The translations under genes were made by a program, and so were the position numbers. DNA of 64,000 nucleotides from Methanosarcina thermophila TM-1 (GTDB taxonomy: Archaea; Halobacteriota; Methanosarcinia; Methanosarcinales; Methanosarcinaceae): contig NZ_CP009501.1 in the NCBI RefSeq assembly GCF_000969885.1, positions 558,001 to 622,000 of the forward strand, given 5' to 3'. Of the stretch, positions 26,188-35,370 are shown piece by piece (position 1 is the stretch's first letter; every line of letters starts with the position of its first letter). Below the pieces are notes generated by a model that was not told the origin of the DNA, ran no database searches, and saw nothing but the letters and a program-made list of their open reading frames with translations.

Positions 26188-26264
26188 AAGCCTTTTCAAA
26201 AAAGGCTTGAGCGAAAACCTTTTGAAAAATTTGATCAAAAACCGGCGTGGAGGCGTGGTCAAGC
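26188..26264 (+). repeat. Dispersed hairpin element, copy 2
   Basis: Begins 6 bp after the SUMF1-like gene stop. AAGCCTTTT (26188-26196) and AAAAGGCTT (26200-26208) form a perfect 9-bp hairpin, followed by GAGCG, a second weaker hairpin and TTTGATCAAAAACCGGCG. The block matches 10477-10556 on the opposite strand. Placement directly after a gene suggests a role in transcript ending or RNA stability. Confidence 0.75.
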
Positions 26265-26366
26265 GGCGCAACGCTTGATGATAAACCGGCGCATGGTTTC
26301 AGGACAGCGGTTGTGTTGCACCCTGACCCCTGTCTGTTTTTCTTTGCAGGTTCAGGCAGGGGTTAT

Positions 26367-26454
26367 GAAATTTCAGGTGCTTATGTGATTTAGGAGGCGA
26401 CTAATTTCCTGAAATTTCAGGTGCTTATGATGATTTAGGAGGCGACTAACTTCC
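26367..26454. repeat. 44-bp tandem direct repeat
   Basis: Copies at 26367-26409 and 26411-26454 differ by one inserted base pair region (TTATGTGATT versus TTATGATGATT) and one substitution near the end. Each contains GATTTAGGAGGCGACTAA, which includes a good ribosome-site-like AGGAGG, but no gene follows either copy. Confidence 0.9.
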
Positions 26455-26777
26455 GTGCCTGTTTGGTAGAGACACTAAACTATACTACTAACTAATATTT
26501 AATAATTTTGTTAGTTTTTTTGTTATTTAATATTACATAATTTGGATATTATCTTACATAATCTAGAAAATAATCGTTAAAGAGGCTTATATAAGATCTG
26601 GGCTGTATGCTCTTTAAGGTGAGTACAAAAAAATCGACATTTCTATTAAGTACAGGTAGTAAAACGAGACTTTTTTACGGGAGTAACTTCCAGAAAATCG
26701 GTTTTATGGTAAGTGTATAAGTGTTACCATACAAATGTGTACAATAAATTCAAGCTACCTGTCACTTACAAATTTAA
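26455..26777. other. Intergenic downstream of tRNA-Leu
   Basis: AT-rich spacer; no gene recognised. It lies past the 3' end of the leftward tRNA-Leu. Confidence 0.4.
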
Positions 26778-26862
26778 TGCGAGGGGTGGGATTCGAACCC
26801 ACGAAATCCTTCGATACCAGATCTTAAGTCTGGCGCCTTTGGCCTGGCTGGGCAACCCTCGC
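26778..26862 (-). tRNA. tRNA-Leu (anticodon UAA)
   Basis: The - strand folds as a class II tRNA of 85 nt. The acceptor stem is GCGAGGG (26856-26862 complement) with CCCTCGC, discriminator A at 26778. The anticodon arm CCAGA-CTTAAGA-TCTGG gives anticodon UAA. A long variable arm lies between it and the T arm, which contains GGTTCGAATCC. The CCA end is not encoded. No intron is needed. Confidence 0.96.
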
Positions 26863-26958
26863 GCTTTGAGAAAAAGATCAGGGGTTTTTACCATAAAAAT
26901 CCGTTATGCGGTCATGCTCTAAATAAAGTTAAATTATTTAAAGTTTATTCTTTAACCC

Positions 26959-27714
26959 ATGGAAATCACATTTCTTGGCACTGGAGTTGCGATTCCTCAA
27001 TTGAATCGGGTACAGTCAGGAGTGCTTTTGAGGCTTGAGGACAAGCCGCTGCTAATCGACTGCGGAAGCGGCGTATTGAGCAGGTTCCCTGAGGCTGGGG
27101 TTTCCCATACCGAGGTAGATACAGTATTGCTTTCGCACCTTCATCTTGACCACGTGGCTGACCTGCACCCTCTTATCAAGGCAAACTGGCTCCGCGGAAG
27201 TACCAGTATGAAGGTTTACGGACCTGAAGGAACCGAAGAATGGTTTTTGAAAGTGCTTGACGCTTATGAGTATCTTCAGGAAGAAGTGGATGTGGATGTT
27301 ATCGAGCTCTTCCCGGGAGAAGCGTTCACTCCTGATGGTTTCGACTGTGAGATCAGCTGCACGGCAGCCTCGCACAGCGTTCCGACTCTGGCTTACCGCG
27401 TGATAGGAGAGGATGGAGAGTTTGTCTATTCCGGAGACACCGAGCCCTCAAGAAAGATAATAGAGTTCTCAGCCGATGTCGATCTCCTAATTCACGAATG
27501 TTCTTTTCCCCAGGGCATGAAAGTCACAAACCACACCACTCCTAGCACACTTGCTGACCTTCTGGAAGAATCCGATGTAGAAATCGGAACTATTTGCCTC
27601 ACACATTTCTACCCCGACATGCAGGAACATGAGAAGGAAACTATAAACCGCCTGAAAAGATACTTTGAAGGAGATGTGATTCTTGCTGAAGACCTTATGA
27701 AACTTGAATTATGA
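26959..27714 (+). CDS. MBL-fold hydrolase, RNase Z-like
   Basis: Metal-dependent hydrolase of 251 residues. The opening MEITFLGTGVAIPQLNRVQSG and the zinc motif LLSHLHLDHVADL (HxHxDH complete) place it with the RNase Z/arylsulfatase-like branch of the metallo-beta-lactamase fold. Further ligands are expected at HSVPTLAYRV, YSGDTEPS and LTHFYPDM. It lacks the extended exosite arm needed for tRNA binding by RNase Z, so it is more likely a small-molecule or unknown esterase. It starts 96 bp from the divergent tRNA-Leu; a TATA-like AAATTATTTAAAG lies about 10-30 bases upstream of the ATG, consistent with a short leader. Confidence 0.85.
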   Translation: MEITFLGTGVAIPQLNRVQSGVLLRLEDKPLLIDCGSGVLSRFPEAGVSHTEVDTVLLSHLHLDHVADLHPLIKANWLRGSTSMKVYGPEGTEEWFLKVLDAYEYLQEEVDVDVIELFPGEAFTPDGFDCEISCTAASHSVPTLAYRVIGEDGEFVYSGDTEPSRKIIEFSADVDLLIHECSFPQGMKVTNHTTPSTLADLLEESDVEIGTICLTHFYPDMQEHEKETINRLKRYFEGDVILAEDLMKLEL

Positions 27715-27821
27715 TGCACAATCCAGACTGCATCCTTCAGGTAGTGAAGCCTTATCGTTAAATAGCAGAAAAACAGAATCATTCTCATACAGGATAAGCC
27801 TCAGACCTACCTTCTGTATGC

Positions 27822-27911
27822 GTTTAATCTATGTATTTAATCTGTACTTAATCTGTATACTTAATCTGTGCTTAATCTGTATACTTAATCTGTATATGTT
27901 ATCTGTGTACC
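27822..27911. repeat. Tandem array of 11-13 bp units
   Basis: Seven or so imperfect units of CTTAATCTGTATA follow directly after the MBL gene. Alternate units are 11 and 13 bp long. The array ends before the next gene and has no coding meaning that I can see. Confidence 0.85.
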
Positions 27912-28014
27912 TTAACTTGCATATATTTATTACTTCTGAAATACAGTGCCTGTAATTATATTCTTGAAAGATCTAGAAAGCACAAATTCTATACCTTTAT
28001 CACTGGTGATTAAC

Positions 28015-28359
28015 ATGGCAAGAATACTCTCAGAAACAGATATCAGTATTCTGAAAACCGTTGCTCCGGAATGTGAGGGGTATCTCTGTTCGGGCTCGGG
28101 AATGGCTTATCGTTCCATACTCCCTCCCCTGGCAAATCACTATGCGAAAGATGCCCAGGACTTCCTGAGGAGAATAAAGCTGCTATCCAGATATGACTTG
28201 GAATACCTTGTCAGGCTCATTCTATCAGGAGAAGAAAGCCTTGGCTGTGTTCCATTCGAATATATCGAGCTTTTCATCCAGAATGTCTCTGAAAGGCTGG
28301 GTGAGGAAATAGCGGAAAAGGTCAGAAACGCCTACAATACTTCAGAATGTCCTGATTAA
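28015..28359 (+). CDS. Hypothetical protein (114 aa)
   Basis: I do not recognise the family by name. The protein is small, helical and acidic: MARILSETDISILKTVAPEC is followed by GYLCSGSGMAYRSILPPLANHYAKDAQDFLRRI and two further helices. Two cysteines near residues 20-26 could bind a metal or form a disulfide, but the evidence is thin. I start at the ATG at 28015 because GGTGAT lies five bases upstream; the upstream in-frame extension looks non-coding. Confidence 0.65.
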   Translation: MARILSETDISILKTVAPECEGYLCSGSGMAYRSILPPLANHYAKDAQDFLRRIKLLSRYDLEYLVRLILSGEESLGCVPFEYIELFIQNVSERLGEEIAEKVRNAYNTSECPD

Positions 28360-28514
28360 ATAATTAAAGGATAATTTAAAAATTTAAAAAGGCAGTAAAG
28401 AAAAGATTAAAGAACAATAAAAAAGCAGTAAAGGAAATATAAAGAGAAGAGCCCGTACACGATTTTCTATGCAGATTTTGAATTCATGAAACTTTTTGAA
28501 TTCATGAAATCTGC

Positions 28515-29888
28515 TCACGTCCTCCCATATTTATCTTCTAGCCTTTCAATGTCATCCTCACCAAGGTAGTCTCCGCGTGAGACCTCAATGAAAACAAGGT
28601 TTTGACCACCGATGTTTGTAACTCGATGAATCTCATTCACCGGAATATCGACCGAATCTCCGGGAAGAACCCTTATTTTACTCTCGTTTTTAGTTACAAG
28701 CCCCTCTCCGCTGACTATGTACCAGTGCTCGTTCCTATGGGCATGACGCTGGAGTGAAATTTCCCCCTGAGGAAAAACAGTAAGGCTTTTGACTTTATAT
28801 CCGGGCTTCTCCATAAGCACCTCATAAAAGCCCCATGGTCTCTTCTCTTCACGTTTGCGCTTCTCCAGGATGGTTTCATATACTTTTATGTACTCATCCA
28901 CCATCCTGTCAACAGAAAAGTGCTTTTCCGCATGTTCCCTGCAAGCTTTGCGGGATATTGAATCAATATTTTGCACAGCTTCTGCAGCTTCGTCAATGTT
29001 GCTGACCAGAAAACCGGTTTCTCCATTTCGGATGAGCTCAGGCATTGAGCCCCTGTTCATTGCAATTACCGGCGTCCCGCTTGCCATAGCCTCAACAACG
29101 CCAATTCCGAAAGCTTCATCATAATTTATCATGTGCAGTAAAGCATATGCATTCGACAGGAGTTCCTTTTTATATTCAGGGTCAACATGCCCTTCATAAA
29201 TGATCTGATTATTATCTGTATAGGGCTGAACCTCGTTTTCAAAATAAGCCTGATCAGCAATGAAACCGGCTATTCTGAGTTTTCTACCGGTCTTTTTTGC
29301 AACTTCTATTGCTTCCCTTACGCCCTTGTCTCTATGCAGGCGTGATAAAAAGAGAAGATAATCCTGCGGTTTCTCGTTGAAATGGAAGCTCTCTATATCG
29401 ATCCCATGCCGAACCGTTGCTATATAGTCCAGATCGCGACACCTGTAAGCATCACTTATTGACACATAGAAAGTTCTGTTATTGTACTTTTTATAGACAG
29501 GCAGAATTTTCCTTGAAGAAATGCCGTGGATGGTTGTTACGACAGGTGTATCAACAAGTGCGCTGTAGGTCAAAGGAAGATAATCAAAATGGTTATGGAT
29601 TATATCGAATTCTTTTGCTCTTTCGAAGACTTCTGATATGTGCAGGCATTCATACACTTTCACGAGCATATCCTTATCTTCTTCATAAGGTCTCGGAGCT
29701 ACAGCATGAAGTTTCGCTTTGGTGTGAGAATCTGCTGTTGCAAATAATGTAACATCAATTCCCCGTTTTACCAGGCCTTCAGTTAATAAAGACACTATAT
29801 ACTCCCAGGGGCCATACTTTTTTGGTGGTGTGCTCCAGGCAATCGGAGATAACATCGCAACTTTTATACTATCACCCCCCAAATCCAC
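28515..29888 (-). CDS. GT4 glycosyltransferase fused to a cupin
   Basis: Protein of about 457 residues. The first 335 form a GT-B glycosyltransferase (GT4): VAMLSPIAWSTPP at the start, LFLSRLHRDKGVREAIEV in the nucleotide-sugar domain, and EAFGIGVVEAMASGTPVIA as the EX7E-type motif. The last 105 residues form a cupin (RPWGFYEVL, HAHRNEHWYIVSGEG, VNEIHRVTNIGG) closest to type II phosphomannose isomerase/GDP-mannose pyrophosphorylase C-termini. The fusion suggests mannose metabolism. The start is uncertain: GTG at 29888 is canonical, but GGGGGG lies seven bases before an in-frame ATA (29867-29865) exactly at the first beta strand. It is the third gene of the operon. Confidence 0.88.
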   Translation of the reverse strand: MDLGGDSIKVAMLSPIAWSTPPKKYGPWEYIVSLLTEGLVKRGIDVTLFATADSHTKAKLHAVAPRPYEEDKDMLVKVYECLHISEVFERAKEFDIIHNHFDYLPLTYSALVDTPVVTTIHGISSRKILPVYKKYNNRTFYVSISDAYRCRDLDYIATVRHGIDIESFHFNEKPQDYLLFLSRLHRDKGVREAIEVAKKTGRKLRIAGFIADQAYFENEVQPYTDNNQIIYEGHVDPEYKKELLSNAYALLHMINYDEAFGIGVVEAMASGTPVIAMNRGSMPELIRNGETGFLVSNIDEAAEAVQNIDSISRKACREHAEKHFSVDRMVDEYIKVYETILEKRKREEKRPWGFYEVLMEKPGYKVKSLTVFPQGEISLQRHAHRNEHWYIVSGEGLVTKNESKIRVLPGDSVDIPVNEIHRVTNIGGQNLVFIEVSRGDYLGEDDIERLEDKYGRT

Positions 29889-29983
29889 TGATATCCCAGA
29901 CTTAATTTTTATTTTTTAATTTCAACTTTTTATTTTTATTTACTTTTTTATTTTATCTTTATTTACTTTTTAAGTCTTCAGAT

Positions 29984-31018
29984 TTATTTCAATTTCAAGT
30001 ATCCTCTTTTCGGATCGGTAGAGACCTCTATATCCTCTTCAAACCACCTGCAATACTCGTCAGGACACTGTTTCTCAGGACACTGATGTATATATCTCAA
30101 GACATCGTTGATATTTGCAGTAGCCAGGGATACGGATGTATCCGCACTTCCGTAATAAATGCGGAGTTCATCTTCTACAAGAACCCATCCACAGGGAAAA
30201 ACAACGTCGTTGACATCCCCGCTGCGTTCATACATTTCACGCGGTCCGAAAACCCAGCCTTCCGACCTGTGGAGTACTTTTCTGGGATCCTCAAGATCAA
30301 GAAGAGCTAGCCCAAGCCTATAACTTGCTTTAGCCGTTGTCTGGCGTACTCCATGATACATAATTAGCCACCCATCAGGTGTACGCAGTGGCTGCGGGGA
30401 TAATCCTATCTTATTGGCGTCCCACCATCCTCCTTCTCGAGCATATAGAAGAACCTCGTGTTCTCCCCAGTATTTCATATCTGGAGAAAAGGAGATCCAG
30501 ATATTTGCCTTTGCACCGCTTATTAAAGATACGGGCCTGTGAAGCATTGCCCATTTGCCATTAAATCTTACAGGGAAAAGAGCAGCATCTTTATTTTCGG
30601 GAGGCAAAGTAGCTCCTACCCGTTCAAAATTACGGAAATCTTCGGTAAGGGCAAGAGCTGTTAATGGACCAGAATCAGAAAAAGCTGTATATGCTACAGC
30701 CCATTTTCCCATCTCGTCTATATAAGTTATACGCGGGTCTTCAATACCGTATATTTCTTCAGGATAGTTTACAGGGTCCGGAGAAAAAGTTGGCTCTGGG
30801 TCAATTTCCCAGCCATCAATCCCGTTCTCACTTCTTGCAATTGTAAAGTGAGAAAATCCCCTGTGGTCCTCAACACGCACCAGTAACAGGGTTATACCAT
30901 CAACTATCGCAGCTGCAGGGTTAAATACCGAGTGCGCCCTGTAAGGCCAATCGTCAACAGTCAATATAGGATTCTTGCTGCATCTTACAAATAGCTCCCC
31001 ATGGTCTTTCCAGATCAT
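29984..31018 (-). CDS. GH130-family glycoside phosphorylase/hydrolase
   Basis: Enzyme of about 344 residues in the GH130 five-bladed beta-propeller family. Evidence: NPILTVDDWPYRAHSVFNPAA near the start, the catalytic region YGIEDPRITYID, NKDAALFPVRFNGKWAMLHRP, and later WLIMYHGVRQT and DDVVFP-like NDVVFPCGW. GH130 members are phosphorylases or hydrolases for beta-mannosides (Man-beta-1,4-Glc, mannobiose, beta-1,2-mannans). Without a signal peptide it acts in the cytoplasm, as phosphorylases do. The ATG at 31018 has GGAGTGAGAAGG upstream, inside the end of the preceding gene, so translation is coupled. It lies between two glycosyltransferase genes. Confidence 0.9.
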   Translation of the reverse strand: MIWKDHGELFVRCSKNPILTVDDWPYRAHSVFNPAAAIVDGITLLLVRVEDHRGFSHFTIARSENGIDGWEIDPEPTFSPDPVNYPEEIYGIEDPRITYIDEMGKWAVAYTAFSDSGPLTALALTEDFRNFERVGATLPPENKDAALFPVRFNGKWAMLHRPVSLISGAKANIWISFSPDMKYWGEHEVLLYAREGGWWDANKIGLSPQPLRTPDGWLIMYHGVRQTTAKASYRLGLALLDLEDPRKVLHRSEGWVFGPREMYERSGDVNDVVFPCGWVLVEDELRIYYGSADTSVSLATANINDVLRYIHQCPEKQCPDEYCRWFEEDIEVSTDPKRGYLKLK

Positions 31019-31026
31019 ATTCCTTC

Positions 31027-33426
31027 TCACTCCGCCTGATTTGCTGACAAAAGGCTCTTTCTTTTCTCCAGAGCCCCATCATCCAGTTCACCGCTTGTGC
31101 TGGATTGCAATAATGTTGTACTGAAAGCTTTCTTCATGTGTTTGTTTAAAGAAGTTAAAGCCATAAGGAAGCAAATTACGGACTCCGCACCCTGGTTACA
31201 GTTCATACCATCGCGGTTGAGCCCGTCACAGACCGCACCTGTGGAATAATCATACATGACAGCTTGCAAACGATTTCTTCCGAGGAAATATTCAAAAGCG
31301 TATTTTGCAAGCTCAAGATATTTCCTATCACGCACAATTTCGTAAGCCGAAATATAAGCCTGAGTTAGATAACCTGCTTCGATGGGTTGTTGGTCAAAGA
31401 TCGGTTTTTCCCCATTATAGGAATACCAGCCATCGTTTCCAACCACATCAAAAAAGTCACCTTTCCACTGGATCTCAGTGAGAAAATCGAGGGTAGCGAG
31501 CCCAACCTTCCTGTAAGTCCTGTCTTTTGTGTAATCATAAGCCAGTAAAAGGGCTTCACTTAATTTTGCATTGCTATAAGTTACTATAGGTTCAAACCAG
31601 TCCCAATCTTCTTTATGGTTAGCCTCGTACAACTCGACGAGAGAATCAGCGTGGCTGATAAAAATGGATTCAAAGTCGTCTTTACTTGCAAGGGAGTCTA
31701 TGGGCTTCACGGCATCCCTGCGCGAATTAAATACAGGTTCGAATTCATCGACATCCACATCTGTTCTGAGAATTTCATATAAACCGCACATAGTATACGC
31801 TTTTGCTCTGGGATAGCTAAGTTTCTTCATCTCAGGCATGGCTTTGCTTATAAGGGTATGAGCAAGGGTGCGCATATTTCTCGAGAGGTAAGGACAGCTT
31901 ACCACATGCCCAAGCCCGTAAATGGCACGCCCGAGAGTATCTTCGCTGCCCTTTTCATCCAGAAATTCCCTTTTATAACTCATGAAATTATGGAAATGAC
32001 CTGTCTCTGTCTGGGCATGTTCAAGGAAGCTCATGTATGTGGTAATCAACTTCCATAGTTCCTCGGCTTTCTTTTGACTGTCTATCAATTTTGTCAGTGC
32101 AACAAGAGCCCGGCCTACGTCATCAGTACTGTACCCGTGATGGCGAGCCGGTACACCAAGATTGGAATGCTGTATAATGCCCACGTCATCGGTCAACAGC
32201 TTAAGGTAATCAAGTTTTACTTCAGGCAGCTCGTTTGGAAGGAAACTAAATCTGTTTGAGGTGCTGGAATAGGCACTGTAGCTCTTTAAGGCTTTGGTGA
32301 AAACTGTATTATATTGTTTACCTACGTTTTTCCATGTCATCTTCCTGCCAAAGTCATATGCTTTTTTGCGCATATTATCACACTCTTCTGGACTTTCTAT
32401 TAAGTGCAAAAGAGAATCTCTAAAACCATTCGTATCTCCAAAATCAACAAGCAAACCTCGATTATCGGCAAGCATTTCCTGGGCATACCAGTAAGGAGTG
32501 GAAATTATTGCTTTTCCCATGCCAATTGCGTAGGTAAGAGCTCCGCTTACTATTTGTTCTTTGGAGAGGTAAGGAGATACGTAAATATCACTGGCAAGGA
32601 TATACTTACAGAGTTCTTCTTTTTCGACAAATTTGTCATGGAACACTACATTCTTCTCAAGCCCGAGTTCTGAGACCTTGTTCTTGAGGTATTCCCTGTA
32701 TGCTTCTCCAAAGTTCTTTTTAATCATTGGATGCGTGGCACCCAGTATTAGATAAACAAGGTCAGGATACTGGCTTACGACTTCGGGAAGAGCATCAAGC
32801 ATACTCTCGATGCCTTTATTCGGGCTTAGAAGCCCAAAAGTAAGGACAAGCGGAGATCCTTTCAGGTTCAACATTTTTTTATATTTATCGCAGGTATCGA
32901 ACGGATAGTCAGGCACTCCATGGAAGATCAATTCGATCTTGTCAGCAGGAGCCTTGTAAACATCTTTTAACATATCCACTGCAGTCTGGCTCATTACAAT
33001 TAGTTTTTCGGAATACCTTATGAGCTTCTCAGTGGACACCCGATATTCAGGTTCAGGTTCCCGAATTACAGTATGCATCGTGCTTATTACAGGTTTGTTG
33101 ATTCCTGATAGCAGAGCAAAAATGTAGTCTCCTGCGTTTCCCCAGAAAAGCCCAAATTCGTGCTGGAGACATACAATATCAATATCGGACTGATTTATGT
33201 AATCTGCAGCCCGGTAATAATCCTCGATTCTGTCCCTCTGGATTTGAAAAACGACTTCATCAGGATAATTGTGGGTTTCAGAGGGATCGTTCAAAGCGAT
33301 TACCTCACAATGAATATCATTGTATCCCCAGGATACTGAATTTAAAAGATCGGCTGTGAATGTGGCAATCCCACATTCTTTTGGAACATAGGTTCCTATA
33401 AATAACACTTTCAGTTGCTTATTCAA
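31027..33426 (-). CDS. GT4 glycosyltransferase with (alpha/alpha)6 domain
   Basis: Large protein of about 799 residues. Residues 1-375 are a GT-B glycosyltransferase: FIGTYVPKECGIATFTADLL, then VLTFGLLSPNKGIESMLDALP, and SKEQIVSGALTYAIGMGKAIIS as the nucleotide-sugar part. Residues about 400-765 look like an (alpha/alpha)6 barrel: HHGYSTDDVGRALVAL, ETGHFHNFMSYKREFLDEKGSEDTLGRAIYG, IFDQQPIEAGYLTQAYISAY and NQGAESVICFLMAL. Such barrels are seen in epimerases and glycosidases acting on free sugars. The combination with GH130 is seen in bacteria as well. Start is TTG with GGGGG six bases upstream. First gene of the three-gene operon. Confidence 0.88.
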   Translation of the reverse strand: MNKQLKVLFIGTYVPKECGIATFTADLLNSVSWGYNDIHCEVIALNDPSETHNYPDEVVFQIQRDRIEDYYRAADYINQSDIDIVCLQHEFGLFWGNAGDYIFALLSGINKPVISTMHTVIREPEPEYRVSTEKLIRYSEKLIVMSQTAVDMLKDVYKAPADKIELIFHGVPDYPFDTCDKYKKMLNLKGSPLVLTFGLLSPNKGIESMLDALPEVVSQYPDLVYLILGATHPMIKKNFGEAYREYLKNKVSELGLEKNVVFHDKFVEKEELCKYILASDIYVSPYLSKEQIVSGALTYAIGMGKAIISTPYWYAQEMLADNRGLLVDFGDTNGFRDSLLHLIESPEECDNMRKKAYDFGRKMTWKNVGKQYNTVFTKALKSYSAYSSTSNRFSFLPNELPEVKLDYLKLLTDDVGIIQHSNLGVPARHHGYSTDDVGRALVALTKLIDSQKKAEELWKLITTYMSFLEHAQTETGHFHNFMSYKREFLDEKGSEDTLGRAIYGLGHVVSCPYLSRNMRTLAHTLISKAMPEMKKLSYPRAKAYTMCGLYEILRTDVDVDEFEPVFNSRRDAVKPIDSLASKDDFESIFISHADSLVELYEANHKEDWDWFEPIVTYSNAKLSEALLLAYDYTKDRTYRKVGLATLDFLTEIQWKGDFFDVVGNDGWYSYNGEKPIFDQQPIEAGYLTQAYISAYEIVRDRKYLELAKYAFEYFLGRNRLQAVMYDYSTGAVCDGLNRDGMNCNQGAESVICFLMALTSLNKHMKKAFSTTLLQSSTSGELDDGALEKRKSLLSANQAE

Positions 33427-34352
33427 CTAATACCCCCAAAATCAAAGTAACTAAACTTAAAATCTAAACTTAAAATCGAAGTAACTAAACCTAGCTAATT
33501 CTTCATTTTATTCCCAGTGTATATTTACTGCATATGCCTCAATTACATACTATTATTCCCCATAATACTATATTAGCGACATACTTATAGAATCATATAT
33601 TAATAAATTTTATCAGGGCTTTAAACTAAAGCTATATATATTTACCCAAAAAAATGGGTATCATGAAAAGTATATAGCTAAAAATTTGTAAAATATGGTT
33701 TACTGTTCAGCTCCTGCTGATCCCTGACAATCAGCTGATTACCAAATAGCTATAAGTTTATGTTGCTCACCCAATCATTCACTTTGCTAAGCTTCAACAA
33801 AGTGTGTAATAAAATGCTATATTAGATCTAATAGTTGTATTCTATGCTATTTAATATTATTTATAAATATATTTGTATGAGTTATCGATAAAAACTAAAA
33901 AAAATTTAAGAAAAGTTAGTGCCAAAAAGCTATTACAGGGTTTCAATCGTTGCCAGGTTGTTTCAGAATCATGCACCAGCATCAACCTTTAATTGTACCC
34001 TTTATCTATCCAGATCGGGATATATTTGGTATTAGTAATATATCAAAAGCTATGGTACAGGCTCAATTTTCAATAAAGAGACTTTTCAATAAAGAGACTT
34101 AAGATTCTTAAGCTGTAAGCTTTGATAGATGAGTTGCTAAGACCTTTCAGTCACCTAAACTATGTGCATAACAGGCTTAAAAATATTTTTGTAATAAGTA
34201 AAATACTTATTCACTAGTAAAAATATACTAAGAAGATTAAAACGTTTTTAAAGCTCTGGAATTATATGATTTATAAGATGTGTTTCATAGCGTAATATAA
34301 GGAACAAAGAGTAAAAATAGCCCGAAAAATAATTTGTGGATAGGGTAAGTGT
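33427..34352. other. Intergenic, AT-rich
   Basis: No gene found. A short tandem sequence with ACTTAAAATC units lies at 33453-33490, next to the operon start. An ATAAAGAGACTT duplication is at 34071-34100. The rest is low in complexity and AT-rich. Confidence 0.45.
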
Positions 34353-34979
34353 TTGAAAGCTGTAAAAAACTTATTCTGGCAGATAAAAGGAATTCTACGA
34401 TTTATACCATGTGGATTGTTATTTTCTGCTATATGTGCCGGTCGTATTATTGCAAAAATTCTTGATTTTTGTGCCTTTCCTGAGATTATGGACTGCTTAT
34501 GGCAAATTGTCAAGCCTAATACCCGGAACCTAACAGCAATAGAAGAGCAGGAAGCGCGAAGCATTTTTGGAAACAAAATCGATTACCTGAGGGTGCGTAT
34601 TGATGAAGCTTCATTCATTGCGTGGACGATAGCGAAGTTAAAAAGACGTTCGGGTATGGGGGTTTCAACCTTCCACACAATCAATTTCACCAGAAAGCTT
34701 AATACTGCTCCAGGCAACGCAGATATGAAATGGCTTATACATGAATTAACCCATGTCGCACAGATGGAACATACAGGTTCGCAATACCTTGTTGAAGCAT
34801 TTCTTGCTCAGATAGGCGAGGGTTACACGTACAGGCTTGGTGCAAAAAAACATTTCCGTGAGTATAACCGCGAGCAGCAAGCCAGTATTGTGGCAGACTA
34901 TTACATTGCACGCTTTTCAGGCAGATCAACTGCAATATATGATCCATATATCGCAGAATTGAGAGCTGGAGATTTATAA
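34353..34979 (+). CDS. Putative metalloprotease-like protein (HELTH), DUF4157-like
   Basis: Protein of about 208 residues. An N-terminal hydrophobic segment (about 13-36) could be a membrane anchor. The central motif WLIHELTHVAQMEHTG has an HExxH zinc site of the type seen in DUF4157 proteins. Downstream YLVEAFLAQIGEGYTYRL and NREQQASIVADYY could supply the third ligand (Glu). DUF4157 is common in proteins of contractile injection systems, but no such gene is in the window, so it is probably an independent envelope protease-like protein. Start is TTG at 34353 with a weak ribosome site. Confidence 0.7.
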   Translation: MKAVKNLFWQIKGILRFIPCGLLFSAICAGRIIAKILDFCAFPEIMDCLWQIVKPNTRNLTAIEEQEARSIFGNKIDYLRVRIDEASFIAWTIAKLKRRSGMGVSTFHTINFTRKLNTAPGNADMKWLIHELTHVAQMEHTGSQYLVEAFLAQIGEGYTYRLGAKKHFREYNREQQASIVADYYIARFSGRSTAIYDPYIAELRAGDL

Positions 34980-35370
34980 GCTATAAAGAGGATGCCAATT
35001 CTTGAGGAAAACTCCTCTCCTGAAGAAAAGACCTCAGAACTCTTAAAGAAAAGCAATTAGTGTATTATTTATACTGATTGAATTCTCTCAAACTAATACG
35101 TAATTATATATGCAATCGTCAACGAGAATAATTTAAACAAAATAAATGATTAATTATTATAAAGTTAAGACTTTATAATAATTACTTGAATATACGAATA
35201 TTAGATTTGGGTTAAACTAAATAAATCTGGGCTATATTCGGGTTTGAGCCATACTCGGGAAGGCAGAAGTGACTTTTGTCTACTTATCTGTACTTTATAG
35301 TACGCTCTCGTACTGTCCTGAGTTGATATCTGGGCTCAAGAATAAACTGTTTACACTTAGGAGGCGTATT

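Noticed and set aside
26713-26922. Open frame across tRNA-Leu
   Set aside because: The frame runs antisense through a perfect tRNA cloverleaf; the translation contains the typical false motif from a tRNA T arm.
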